Shown here: positions 24,753 through 34,400 of the stretch, piece by piece
How positions within the stretch are numbered: the first letter of the stretch is position 1
Layout of the letters: every line of letters begins with the position of its first letter
From: Brevibacillus sp. DP1.3A
GTDB taxonomy: Bacteria; Bacillota; Bacilli; Brevibacillales; Brevibacillaceae
Direction: 5' to 3'
NCBI RefSeq assembly: GCF_013284245.2
Contig: NZ_CP085876.1
Coordinates: forward strand, 3,083,001-3,147,000
DNA length: 64,000 nt
Position numbers and translations under genes: made by a program
The notes under the pieces: generated by a model
Seen by the model: the letters and a program-made list of their open reading frames with translations, nothing else
Told to the model about the DNA's origin: nothing
Database searches by the model: none

Positions 24753-24811
24753 AAACAGCGGCGATTCTAAGACTTGATTTTCAGGTCTTAGGTCGCCGCT
24801 GTTTCATTTTT
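24753..24811. terminator. Large bidirectional terminator between tRNA-Leu and the GNAT gene
   Basis: AAACAGCGGCGA (24753-24764) pairs with TCGCCGCTGTTT (24793-24804); an inner stem CTAAGAC/GTCTTAG extends it. T-rich on the forward side and A-rich on the other, it can end both the tRNA transcript and the convergent acetyltransferase transcript. Confidence 0.85.
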
Positions 24812-24831
24812 GGGGAGCGAAAATAGCTAGT

Positions 24832-25269
24832 TTAAAAGTTCAATTCTGCAATAGTCTCGCCAAACAGGACCATGCCATTTTTTTGAAATCCGAGTGAAGC
24901 GTAAAGGTTTTCGGCAGCGACATTGGCTGGGGCATAACCAATGACAATTTTTTGACAATCGTCTTTTGCCTTCAGTATATCAATGACTTGCGAAATCGCA
25001 GCACGTCCGTAGCCTTGCCGTTGATACTTAGCATCAACTAAGAGTCTGTAAATCCAGTAGTTGCTATCGTCGGGGTCAAGTCCATACATGACAAAGCCAA
25101 CCATCGTGTCATCATGGTAGATGGCCAAAGGGACAAATGTAGTTTGAAACTTTGCTTCAGCGATGGAGTAAAGGTTCGGGGCAACAAACTCACTTTGTTC
25201 GGGAGTAGGTTCCAGTTCAATACACTCTTCCCAGTTTTCCAAGGTTACTTCACGAAGTGTCACAGACAT
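24832..25269 (-). CDS. GNAT acetyltransferase, BltD/spermine-spermidine type
   Basis: 145 aa, ATG at 25269. The order VTLENWEECIELEPTPEQ, FVMYGLDPDDSNYWIYRLLVD, then the acetyl-CoA loop YQRQGYGRAAI and a C-terminal NVAAENLYASLGFQ resembles Bacillus BltD and PaiA-type polyamine acetyltransferases (FAMYG, DRFFID, RYQGKGLGK). The enzyme would acetylate a primary amine of spermidine or a related compound. It is divergent from the NRPS operon, whose product may carry a polyamine, so a role in self-protection or polyamine supply is worth considering. A chromosomal polyamine enzyme unrelated to the cluster is equally possible. Confidence 0.78.
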   Translation of the reverse strand: MSVTLREVTLENWEECIELEPTPEQSEFVAPNLYSIAEAKFQTTFVPLAIYHDDTMVGFVMYGLDPDDSNYWIYRLLVDAKYQRQGYGRAAISQVIDILKAKDDCQKIVIGYAPANVAAENLYASLGFQKNGMVLFGETIAELNF

Positions 25270-25453
25270 CTAATCACATTCATCCTTCCAGGGGCTTGAT
25301 TTTACCAATATATTACATTTTATCCTACGTGAAAAGACAGACAAAATCAATAGTGTGCACAAAATTTTTTCCATTCTTATGAAGCGATAGAAAAAGGAAA
25401 AAAGAGGTTTAATTCACCTAATTTTCAGAAATAACATTTAATGGAAAATTCAT

Positions 25454-25483
25454 TTGACACTTTAGAAGAGTCATCGATATAGT
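25454..25483 (+). promoter_or_regulatory. Promoter of the NRPS/PKS operon
   Basis: Consensus TTGACA (25454-25459), 18 bases, TATAGT (25478-25483). It is followed by a leader of about 80 bases with the hairpin at 25526. No other good promoter was seen inside the operon, whose gaps are mostly under 80 bases. Confidence 0.7.
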
Positions 25484-25525
25484 TGGGATGGAAGTATTTG
25501 TAATCAATTAGATTTTTTGCCATAT

Positions 25526-25555
25526 CTGAATTGTGATTACATCTGCACAATTCAG
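25526..25555 (+). promoter_or_regulatory. Leader hairpin abutting the NRPS ribosome site
   Basis: CTGAATTGTG (25526-25535) and CACAATTCAG (25546-25555) form a perfect 10-bp stem with a 10-base loop. The AAAGGGGGG ribosome site begins at the next base. There is no T-run, so a role in translation or mRNA stability is more likely than termination. Confidence 0.55.
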
Positions 25556-25571
25556 AAAGGGGGGAAATGCA

Positions 25572-28500
25572 TTGCATCAGGATAAGAAGCAATGGAAGGA
25601 CGGATATCCTTTAAGTCATCCACAAAAGCGTATCTGGTATACGGAAAAATTACATCCACAGCTTCCTGTCCATACGCTAGGGGGGATGGTGCGGGTTCAA
25701 GGAAAAGTGAAACTGGATGTACTGGAAGCGGCCATTCACCTGTTCATTCAAAAGAACGATGCTTTGCGACTCAACTATCAGGAAGAAGAGACAGTCCTTC
25801 AGTTTGTTGGAGAGTACGAACCGCAGCCATTGCAGGTGTTTGATTTCAGACAGGAACCGAATGCCCCTGATCGGTGCAGACAATTCCTGCAGGCTTTGTT
25901 TGCAAAGCCGTTTTCGATTGGACGGGAGCCTCTGTTCTACTTTTGTCTGATTCAACTGAGTGACGAAGAAGCGGGGTATTTTGTAAAGTTTCACCATTTG
26001 ATTGCTGATGGTTGGTCCATCTCAATCATGACAGAACAAATTGCTCACTATTATGACACGTTGTTGGCAGGCGGTACTGTTCGTGTAGGAGAAGAACACG
26101 CTTATCAAGCTTTTGTCGACAGGGAGCATGCCTATTCTCAGTCTGAGAGATTTGAAAAGGACAAGCGATACTGGCGGGACAAGTTTCAGAGCTTACCCGT
26201 GATCACGACCTTACAAAAAGCAACAGATACAACCGAAGGCAAGCGCAAAGTCTATGCATTCAACCGTGAAGATTCTACAAGAATACGCGAGTTTGCAAAC
26301 CAGATGAAATGCTCCCTAAATTCCATGTTTGTGGCTCTCGTCAGTCTTTACCTTCAGCGTTGTACGAGGCAAGAAGAAATCGTGATCGGTACACCGTTGT
26401 TAAACCGTTCAGGAAAAGTGGAGCGCAAAATATTCGGGATGTTCACAAGCACCATGCCATTTCGTTTGGCAGTTCCGATGGAAATGGATGCTTTCGATTA
26501 TGTCAAATATGTTAACAGGGAACTCACTTCCTGTTTTTTTCATCAGAAATATCCCTACGATTTGCTGGCTCAAGAGTTGGAATTGAAGAAACATGGCTAT
26601 GACAGCCTGTTTCAGATTTGTGTAAATTATTACAGCACGCAGCTGCCCTTCACCCTTGGCGGGCACTCCGTGACGAATGAGGAGTTTTACAATGGTCACC
26701 AGTTGTATTCGCTCCAAGTAATTATCAGGGAATGGGCTACAGATGAACAATTGACGCTGGAATTGGATTATAAGATCGCTGAGTACACGGAAAATGATGT
26801 TGATCGAATAGTGAATCATCTCGTAAGGCTGCTCAATCAGATGATCTCGAATCCAGAAGTCCCGCTGTCCAATCTGAACTTCCTTGCTGACGAAGAGTTG
26901 GCACTACAACTCAAAACGTGGAACGATACTGCGGCTTCCTATTCCAGCGAGAAGACGGTTGTTCAGTTGTTTGAAGAGCAAGTAAAACGTTCGCCACAGG
27001 GAGTTGCATTGGAGTCAGAGGGGCGCATGCTGACATTTCAGGAAGTGCAGGATCAAGTGAATCGACTCGCTCAGTCGTTGCGAACGCGAGGAGTTGGCCC
27101 TGGTGTAATTGTTGCGCTGCTGGCAGATCATTCGCCAGAGATGATCATCGGGCTGTTGGCCGTGCTAAAAGCAGGCGGGGCTTACCTTCCGATTGACCCG
27201 CAACTCCCTTCTCAGCGCATCGAATACCTGCTGTCTGATTCTGGAGCGGACCTGTTGCTTCGTCACACCTCGCGGACAGAGATTATTTCGTGGTCCAAAG
27301 AAATCCTGGAGCTCGGTGATTCGTCCCTGTATCTCAATGATGGGGCAAGCCTGGAATCGGTTAATCAGCCAGAGGATTTGGCCTATGTCATTTATACTTC
27401 AGGCTCTACCGGAAATCCGAAGGGGGTCATGGTCACTCATCGAGGGTTAGTCAACTATATTTCGTGGGCGAAAGACCGATATCTCTCCTGTCCTGAAGAA
27501 GCGTTTGCTTTTTATTCCTCACTGGCATTTGATTTGACGGTTACGTCCATTTTTTGCCCGTTGGTAAAGGGAAATCGGATGGTGATCTATCCGCACTCCG
27601 ATTCAGAGTTTGTGTTATCTCGCATCTTTAGCGACGGACGTTCCCATGTTGTAAAGCTGACACCTGCGCATCTGTTTTTGCTGCAAGAAATCGATTTGCG
27701 TTCTACTACGGTAAAAAGAGTGATAGTAGGCGGCGAGGACTTGAAGGTGAGTCTGGCTGAGGCGATTCATGCGAAATGGAACGGACAAATCGAAATTCTC
27801 AATGAGTATGGCCCTACCGAGACAGTAGTCGGTTGCATGATCTATCAATACGATCCAGAGAGCGATGTCGAGGGTTCTGTGCCGATTGGACATCCGATCA
27901 GCAACGTACAGCTCTACATTTTGGATTCATATGGGAAACCAATCCCGATCGGATCGACAGGAGAGCTATTTATCTCGGGAGATAGTGTGGCACAGGGGTA
28001 TCTTAACCGCGAGGAATTGACTCAAGAGCGTTTCCTACCCGATCCGTTTCAGCCAGGTAAAGTGATGTACAAGACTGGCGATCTGGTTCGCTATCGGCCA
28101 AATGGAGTCATGGAGTATCTGGGACGGGCTGACTATCAGGTGAAGATTCATGGTTACCGCATTGAATTGGGGGAAATTGAACAGCAGCTACTTGGCCATT
28201 CTTCTGTGCGTGAGGCAGTGGTGATCGATCGAATGGATACGTGGGGGCGTAAGTACCTTTGTGCTTATTTGATCACGGAAACATCTTTCCGGGAAAAAGA
28301 GCTCCGTGAAGAACTGGCAAGTCGATTGCCCGCATACATGATCCCTTCGCAAATCGTGCAGCTTGAACAGTTTCCGCTGACCTCAAATGGCAAGGTAGAT
28401 CGAAAACAGCTTCCCGAGCCTGTCATTGAGAGAAAAGGTGCGGAGGATGAAACCAGTCCTCGTGACGAGTTTGACAAGCTATTGGTTGAAGTGTACGAGG

Positions 28501-30077
28501 ACGTGCTTGGTCGTTCGCCATTTGGTCTACATGACCCGTTTTCTCAACTAGGGGGAGATTCGATCAAGGCGATTCAGGTTTCCTATCGATTGCATCAGCG
28601 GGGAATCAAGATTCCGGTAAGAGACATCTTGATTTATGACACAATTGCAGAACTAAAAACGAGAAGTGACTGGAGCTGGGGAGTGGAACAGATCTCACAA
28701 GAGCCGTGTACTGGCGAGTTACCGTCATCTCCTATCGTTTCTTGGTTTTTGTCACAACAGTTCCGCAATGCTGATCATTGGAACCAGTCGTTGCTCCTTG
28801 AAAGCAAAGAAAAAGTAACGCTGGAGGAGTTTGAAGCAAGTCTTTCTGCACTGGTTAACCATCACGATTGTTTGCGACTCAATTACTCTGTAAAAGAGGA
28901 GAAGCTCTTTTACAATGAGCGCCATCTTACCAGCCGAGTGTCAGTGTCTTGCGTCGACCTTTCTTCCTTACCGCAAGAAGAACAGGAGAGTAGGATGCTT
29001 GAGGCGATGAGAGATTGCGCTGTTAGCTTCAAGCTGGAAGAATCTTTGCTGTTTACCGGTTGTCTCTTTGAATTAGGTCCCGATCGACCTCAGCGATTGT
29101 TTCTGACAGCCCATCATCTTGTTGTAGACGGTGTCTCCTGGAGGATTCTCCTGGAAGATTTGATGAGCGCCTTGGCCAGTCTGAAACGGAATGAGCCGAT
29201 TGTCTTGCCGGATAAAACACATTCGATGCAAGCGTGGATCAAGGAAGTCTCCGCCTTTTACCAGTCGGATCAGGCATTCAAAGAAAAAGCATATTGGGAC
29301 ATGTTTTCCATCCCGGAAGACAAACTTCCAACGGATTACGATTTTGGCGAAGACTTGGTAGAATACAGCGCTACATCTACACGCACACTTTCAGCCGAGA
29401 TAACGTCGCGACTGTTGACAACGGCCAACCGAATGTTCAACACGGGTCCCCAAGACCTATTGGTTGCAGCACTTACCCGGACATTGTGTGATGTGTTTGA
29501 GAGGGAGCGTCTCTTACTGGTAATGGAGTCGCATGGGCGTGAGTCTTCCATTCATGCGATGAATGTAACCAGGACAGTAGGCTGGTTTACCAGCATGTAT
29601 CCTGTTCTGTTCGAAACGAATCCATCCAATCGGACTGATCACCTAAAAGCAGTAAAGGAGAAATTACGTCAGATTCCGATGGGCGGTCTTGGATTTGGCT
29701 GGTTTAAGCCTCATCTGCTCGCGGCAGAGGAAAAGTCCCATGTTCGATTCAATTATCTGGGAACCGTTGATAATCAATTGAGTGATGATCTGGTTCTAAT
29801 GGGAGGAAACTTGGCGGTTGATGCCGGAGTGGGTAATCATTTGACAGCACTGCTTGACGTGGCTGCTCTCATTCGTCAAGGAGAACTTCAGGTTTCTGTT
29901 ACGTACAGCTTGCGAAAGTATCGCGAGGAGACCATCGAGAAATTGCTTGCGTTGTTTTTCCATGAATTAGAGCAGCTCATTGACCATTGCTGCCTTCAGG
30001 AGATCCCTGAATTTACTCCATCGGATTTTGAAGATGTGGAGTTGACACAAAAAGAACTGGATTTGCTGTTTGGTTAA
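25572..30077 (+). CDS. NRPS, starter module C-A(Asn)-T-E
   Basis: 1501 aa from TTG 25572, which lies 7 bases after GGGGGG; a GTG at 25533 lies inside the leader hairpin and is rejected. Domains: C (about 10-435, HHLIADG at 141), A (about 450-950, core YTSGSTGNPKG near 605), T (GGDSI, phosphopantetheine Ser997), E (about 1045-1490, HHLVVDG then SWRILLEDL). Read against GrsA, the A pocket is D-L-T-K-I-G-E-V-G-K, the known asparagine code. The module therefore adds D-Asn. A condensation domain before the first residue is the layout of lipo-initiation, where a fatty acyl group is joined to D-Asn as a removable prodrug cap (colibactin, zwittermicin, xenocoumacin). The end TPSDFEDVELTQKELDLLF is a typical donor communication tail. 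Confidence 0.92.
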   Translation: MHQDKKQWKDGYPLSHPQKRIWYTEKLHPQLPVHTLGGMVRVQGKVKLDVLEAAIHLFIQKNDALRLNYQEEETVLQFVGEYEPQPLQVFDFRQEPNAPDRCRQFLQALFAKPFSIGREPLFYFCLIQLSDEEAGYFVKFHHLIADGWSISIMTEQIAHYYDTLLAGGTVRVGEEHAYQAFVDREHAYSQSERFEKDKRYWRDKFQSLPVITTLQKATDTTEGKRKVYAFNREDSTRIREFANQMKCSLNSMFVALVSLYLQRCTRQEEIVIGTPLLNRSGKVERKIFGMFTSTMPFRLAVPMEMDAFDYVKYVNRELTSCFFHQKYPYDLLAQELELKKHGYDSLFQICVNYYSTQLPFTLGGHSVTNEEFYNGHQLYSLQVIIREWATDEQLTLELDYKIAEYTENDVDRIVNHLVRLLNQMISNPEVPLSNLNFLADEELALQLKTWNDTAASYSSEKTVVQLFEEQVKRSPQGVALESEGRMLTFQEVQDQVNRLAQSLRTRGVGPGVIVALLADHSPEMIIGLLAVLKAGGAYLPIDPQLPSQRIEYLLSDSGADLLLRHTSRTEIISWSKEILELGDSSLYLNDGASLESVNQPEDLAYVIYTSGSTGNPKGVMVTHRGLVNYISWAKDRYLSCPEEAFAFYSSLAFDLTVTSIFCPLVKGNRMVIYPHSDSEFVLSRIFSDGRSHVVKLTPAHLFLLQEIDLRSTTVKRVIVGGEDLKVSLAEAIHAKWNGQIEILNEYGPTETVVGCMIYQYDPESDVEGSVPIGHPISNVQLYILDSYGKPIPIGSTGELFISGDSVAQGYLNREELTQERFLPDPFQPGKVMYKTGDLVRYRPNGVMEYLGRADYQVKIHGYRIELGEIEQQLLGHSSVREAVVIDRMDTWGRKYLCAYLITETSFREKELREELASRLPAYMIPSQIVQLEQFPLTSNGKVDRKQLPEPVIERKGAEDETSPRDEFDKLLVEVYEDVLGRSPFGLHDPFSQLGGDSIKAIQVSYRLHQRGIKIPVRDILIYDTIAELKTRSDWSWGVEQISQEPCTGELPSSPIVSWFLSQQFRNADHWNQSLLLESKEKVTLEEFEASLSALVNHHDCLRLNYSVKEEKLFYNERHLTSRVSVSCVDLSSLPQEEQESRMLEAMRDCAVSFKLEESLLFTGCLFELGPDRPQRLFLTAHHLVVDGVSWRILLEDLMSALASLKRNEPIVLPDKTHSMQAWIKEVSAFYQSDQAFKEKAYWDMFSIPEDKLPTDYDFGEDLVEYSATSTRTLSAEITSRLLTTANRMFNTGPQDLLVAALTRTLCDVFERERLLLVMESHGRESSIHAMNVTRTVGWFTSMYPVLFETNPSNRTDHLKAVKEKLRQIPMGGLGFGWFKPHLLAAEEKSHVRFNYLGTVDNQLSDDLVLMGGNLAVDAGVGNHLTALLDVAALIRQGELQVSVTYSLRKYREETIEKLLALFFHELEQLIDHCCLQEIPEFTPSDFEDVELTQKELDLLFG

Positions 30078-30154
30078 CAAGCGAATCATATGCTTGACCG
30101 AGTGTTCTGAGAAAGCAAAACGACGAGTGTTTAAGAATGACGGGAGGGATTACA

Positions 30155-31402
30155 TTGAGTGTTAAGGTATTAATGGGAAAAAAAGGATTTGAGGAATTCG
30201 CAACAATTGTCGGCTTTACAGAAGCAGAGAAGGAAGTACGCAGTGCGTTACTGGAGCAGTCTTATATGCCATTTAAGGTGACTCGCTATTATGCCGAGTT
30301 GATTGCGAGTCAATCAGAGCCTTATCGTACCCAGATGATCAATATCGTACTTCCGCCACCGGGAGAGAAACCCTATAAAGGCCGCTTTGATCCGTATGGT
30401 AATAAGTCATACCGTCAGGATGAAACAGCTTTCCTGCAACACAAGTACAAAAAGACATTGTTGCTTCACATCGACGACTTTTGTATTGCTAACTGCCAGT
30501 TCTGCTATAAAGTGAACGAAATTCGCCACGAGGATATTGGATACACCAATATCATGGAAAAAGCAGAAAGGGCAGTGCAGTATTTGGAAGCTCATCCGTA
30601 TATCGATAATGTTCTCTTTACTGGCGGAGATCCGGCTTCCTTCCGTAAAAGCTCTGACTTAATCAAGCTGATTAGCGCTCTATTGAGTGTGAAGAGTATT
30701 CGACTCGTTCGCTTTGCCACCAAGGCTCTAGCCTATGATCCCGCTCGTTTTCTCGACGGAGAGCTGCTAGCGTTCTTTGATCAAGTAAGACAGACGCCTG
30801 GCAAGCAGGTAAGTGTGATTTCTCAGTTCAACCATCCCGGGGAAATAAGCGATGTTTCGATCCAAGCAACGCAAGCGCTACTGTCCGTCGGTGTACAGAT
30901 TCGTGGACAGCCTGCCATCATTCGCGGAGTAAACGATTCTGTCGAGACCTTGATCGACTTGCAGCGCAAGTTTCTCGATAATCGAATCATTTCGTATTAT
31001 TTGACAGTGTTTATGCCAGTCAGAGGAGTCGAGCAGTATGCCATTCCACTTGACGAGGCGTTCCGGAATGTGGCCGAGTCCAAACGTAATTTGGGAGGAC
31101 TAGAGAAAAAAGGGGTACTTCTTACTTCACACGATTTTGGAAAATTAGAGATTTGTGGTTTTTATCCGACAGCTGAGCGCCCTGAAAAAATTGTTTTGAA
31201 ATGGCATCAAGCGGTTGGACCAGACTATCTTCCAGAGCGGTTGAAGGAATTAATCCCAACCCGGTCAGAAGACCTGATGATTTTGGACTACAAGCAGGGA
31301 GAGATGTATTGTCTCGACCATGTGTTCAAACACAATGGATTGCCGTACGTGGATGCAGATGGGGAGATCGTGGAGAACCTGCCGAGTGAAGCTGTTCGGT
31401 AA
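30155..31402 (+). CDS. Radical SAM amino acid 2,3-aminomutase (KamA-like)
   Basis: 415 aa from TTG 30155, 6 bases after GGGAGGG (the upstream ATG 30137 has no site). The [4Fe-4S]/SAM motif CxxxCxxC is Cys110, Cys114, Cys117 (CIANCQFC), followed by LFTGGDP. PEKIVLKW aligns with the PLP-lysine segment of lysine 2,3-aminomutase (PDKVVLRN), so Lys345 should bind PLP. The enzyme should move an alpha-amino group to the beta carbon. The glycine-rich GGGGKIP stretch just before that lysine in KamA is replaced by SHDFGKLEICGF, which suggests a different substrate than lysine. It sits between the first two NRPS genes and probably supplies the beta-amino acid for the second module. Confidence 0.85.
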   Translation: MSVKVLMGKKGFEEFATIVGFTEAEKEVRSALLEQSYMPFKVTRYYAELIASQSEPYRTQMINIVLPPPGEKPYKGRFDPYGNKSYRQDETAFLQHKYKKTLLLHIDDFCIANCQFCYKVNEIRHEDIGYTNIMEKAERAVQYLEAHPYIDNVLFTGGDPASFRKSSDLIKLISALLSVKSIRLVRFATKALAYDPARFLDGELLAFFDQVRQTPGKQVSVISQFNHPGEISDVSIQATQALLSVGVQIRGQPAIIRGVNDSVETLIDLQRKFLDNRIISYYLTVFMPVRGVEQYAIPLDEAFRNVAESKRNLGGLEKKGVLLTSHDFGKLEICGFYPTAERPEKIVLKWHQAVGPDYLPERLKELIPTRSEDLMILDYKQGEMYCLDHVFKHNGLPYVDADGEIVENLPSEAVR

Positions 31403-31422
31403 GGGAGTCAGGAGAGAAAATT

Positions 31423-34400
31423 GTGATGAACAAGATCGACAAAAACAATATAGCTGACATTTTGCCGTTAAGTCCAACGCAGGAGGGCATGCTGTTTTAC
31501 TACCGACTCCAAAAGGATTCCAATCTGTATTTCGAACAGCATCGGCTAACCCTTCGTGGCAAGTTTCAGCTGGAGTTGTTTACGCAGGCAGTTACGATGG
31601 CGTTTGAGGCAAATGAAATGCTTCGTACGGTTTTTCGCTGGGAGGGGCTTCAAGCCCCTGTCCAGCTGATTCTCAAGCAAAAGACATTGGAGATTCCTTA
31701 TTTCGATTGGACCGAGTTACCATCTGCAGCGAGGGAAAGAAAACTGTCTGTCTTGTTGTTACAGGACAAACAAACACCCTTCACGCTCGAGTTGGGCAAT
31801 ACCATTCGCATTCAAGTAGTACGGATGGAGTTGTATCGTTATGAAGTCATATGGTCATTTCATCACATTCTCATGGACGGATGGAGTTCCGGTATTCTCC
31901 TAAGAGAGATATTTACAGCATATGGACAATTATGCTCGGGGCTGTCCCCTGCGATTAAACAGAAAGCGAAATACAAGGAGTATCTGCGTTTTCTAAAAGA
32001 AGCATCGAAAGAACAATCGTTATCGTACTGGAAAGATTCCTTACAAGGAATTAGCTCGCCTACACCGCTTCCATATATGCGGGATCGTAACGAAGAGCGG
32101 CGATATTCTTCTTATCATCTCCGGCTCAGTCAAACACTTGCGGAGACATTGGAGGAAACATCCAAGCGTTACCGCGTGACAATCAGCACAGTGCTGCAAA
32201 CCGCATGGGGTATTTTACTGCAAAAATACAGCGATACGCGTGATGCTCTTTTTGAAGTGGCGTACGCCGGACGTCCTGCCCATCTCACAGGAGTAGAGGA
32301 AATCGTCGGCCTCTTCATCAAGACGTATCCGCTCCGGGTCAAACGGACAGAAACGACTACAGTCAAAGATCTGCTGGGTGTCATGATGGAAGAACAGCAC
32401 CAGATGGCCCCACATTTGTACGTGCCAGCAGTTGAGTTGAAAAACTGCTCAGAGATGGACGCACAAACACCTTTGGCGCACAGTTTGTTCGTTTTCCAAA
32501 ACTATCCCATCGACAAGACGCTGGCCGGATTGGAACTTGACTTCGAGCTGGAGAATATCACTTCGCATGAAACAACCGATTATCCAATGGTGCTGGAAGT
32601 AACACCAGGTGATGAATGGACAGTCCATATCAACTACCAGGCATGGAAGTTTCAAGCGAAGGAAATCGAACGTCTGGCGCTTCATTATCAGAGCCTTCTC
32701 GAGCAGATTGCGGCTGATCCGGATCAAGAGATTCGTGACCTTACTCTGCTCAGTGATCGTGAGCGGCACGAGATGATTGAGGAACAGATGAAAGTCGTGC
32801 CAGTTCCGAGTAACTACTGTGTGCACGAGTTGATTGATCAAGCGGCAGAAAAAACACCGGATGCAGTTGCGCTTGTCCAAGGAAAGCAGACAGTGACCTA
32901 CAAGGAGTTACAAGAGCAAGCGAATCGCCTGTCTTGGGCTCTGCAAAAGGAGGTGACAGATGCAGGCCGACCGATAGTTATCATGTGTGATCGTTCCCCT
33001 GAAATGATTGCTGCACTGCTGGCTATCCTCAAAGCTGGGTGTTACTATGTCCCACTTGATCCAGACTTGCCGAAAGCGCGAATCGAACAGATCGTCAGCC
33101 AGATTCAGCCTGTTCTAATTGTGACAGAGGGCAGCTATCTGGAACTCGTCGCTGATTTGCAAACAAAGGTGTTTCGTCTGGATGAACCAGCATGTTGGGC
33201 ACAGGAGTTAACGCAAACACCGCAGCGAAGAGCGGCACCTTCAAGTACTGCGTATGCCATCTTTACTTCTGGTTCGACAGGTACGCCAAAAGGTGTGCGT
33301 GTAAAGCATGATCAATTAATCAACGCTCTTTGGTGGCACATTGAATTTGTCGGGTTCGGAGAGCAGACGAGAACGTTGCAGATCGCCACATTGACTTTTG
33401 ACGCATCGGTTGTCGAGATTTTCTGCACACTGATCAGCGGCGGTACCCTTTGCTTGTTGCAGCGACATGAAAACAAGTCCCCGCAAAAGCTCGCGGCTGC
33501 CATCGAGGGCCAACAGGCAAACGTGATACTCGTCGTCCCTACGATGTATCACGCTTTGCTTGACCACGTGGCTGATGGCTCGATGGATTCGATACAAAAA
33601 GTATTGTGTACAGGAGAGATGCTGTCTTCTTCCTTAGTGGAACGACATGCAGCCTTGCTGCCTCAAGCGCAGATGTACAACTTGTATGGCCCAACGGAAA
33701 ATAGTATCTCGGCATCTGGGTATTGTGTACCGAGACAAGGGCCTTTTGAAAACCCGCTTCCGATTGGACATCCAAGTTACAACGTTCGTGTCTTTCTTCT
33801 GGACCAAGATTTTCATCTATTGCCCAAAGGGGTAATAGGGGAAATGTACGTAGGCGGGATGGGTGTAACGGAAGGATACATCGCTGACGAGGAAAAAACC
33901 AGAGCGTCCTATATACTGACCCCGTATGGCAGGCTTTATCGTACAGGAGACTTGGCTTGCTGGACGGATGAAGGGCATCTGCAATATTTTGGCCGCAAGG
34001 ATTTTCAGATCAAGATTCGCGGCAACCGCGTTGAATTGGAGGAAATTGAAGCTGTCCTGCGCCGTCAGCCTGGTGTCAGGGAAGCAGCGGTAGTGGCCAT
34101 TCAGGAGTCAAAACGCGATCCTTATCTGGTTGCATGCTTGGCCGCGATGCATCCGATTGAGGAACATGTTCTTCGCGAAGCAGTGCTGACTTATTTGCCT
34201 GACTACATGCTACCTGCCTTTTTCGTCCATCTAGATGCCTTGCCTCGGACGCAGAGTGGAAAAGTAGACAAGACTGCCTTGCAACGTCTGGATTACACGC
34301 AGTATCGCACGGGAAAGGAAGAGGCCCCGGCAGATGAACTTGAGCAGCAATTGGCACAAATTTGGCGAGAGCTTTTGGCAGTCGAAAAAATAAGCGTGCA

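Noticed and set aside
24582..24770. 62-codon open frame over tRNA-Leu
   Set aside because: It lies on a clear tRNA gene and has no ribosome site or motif.
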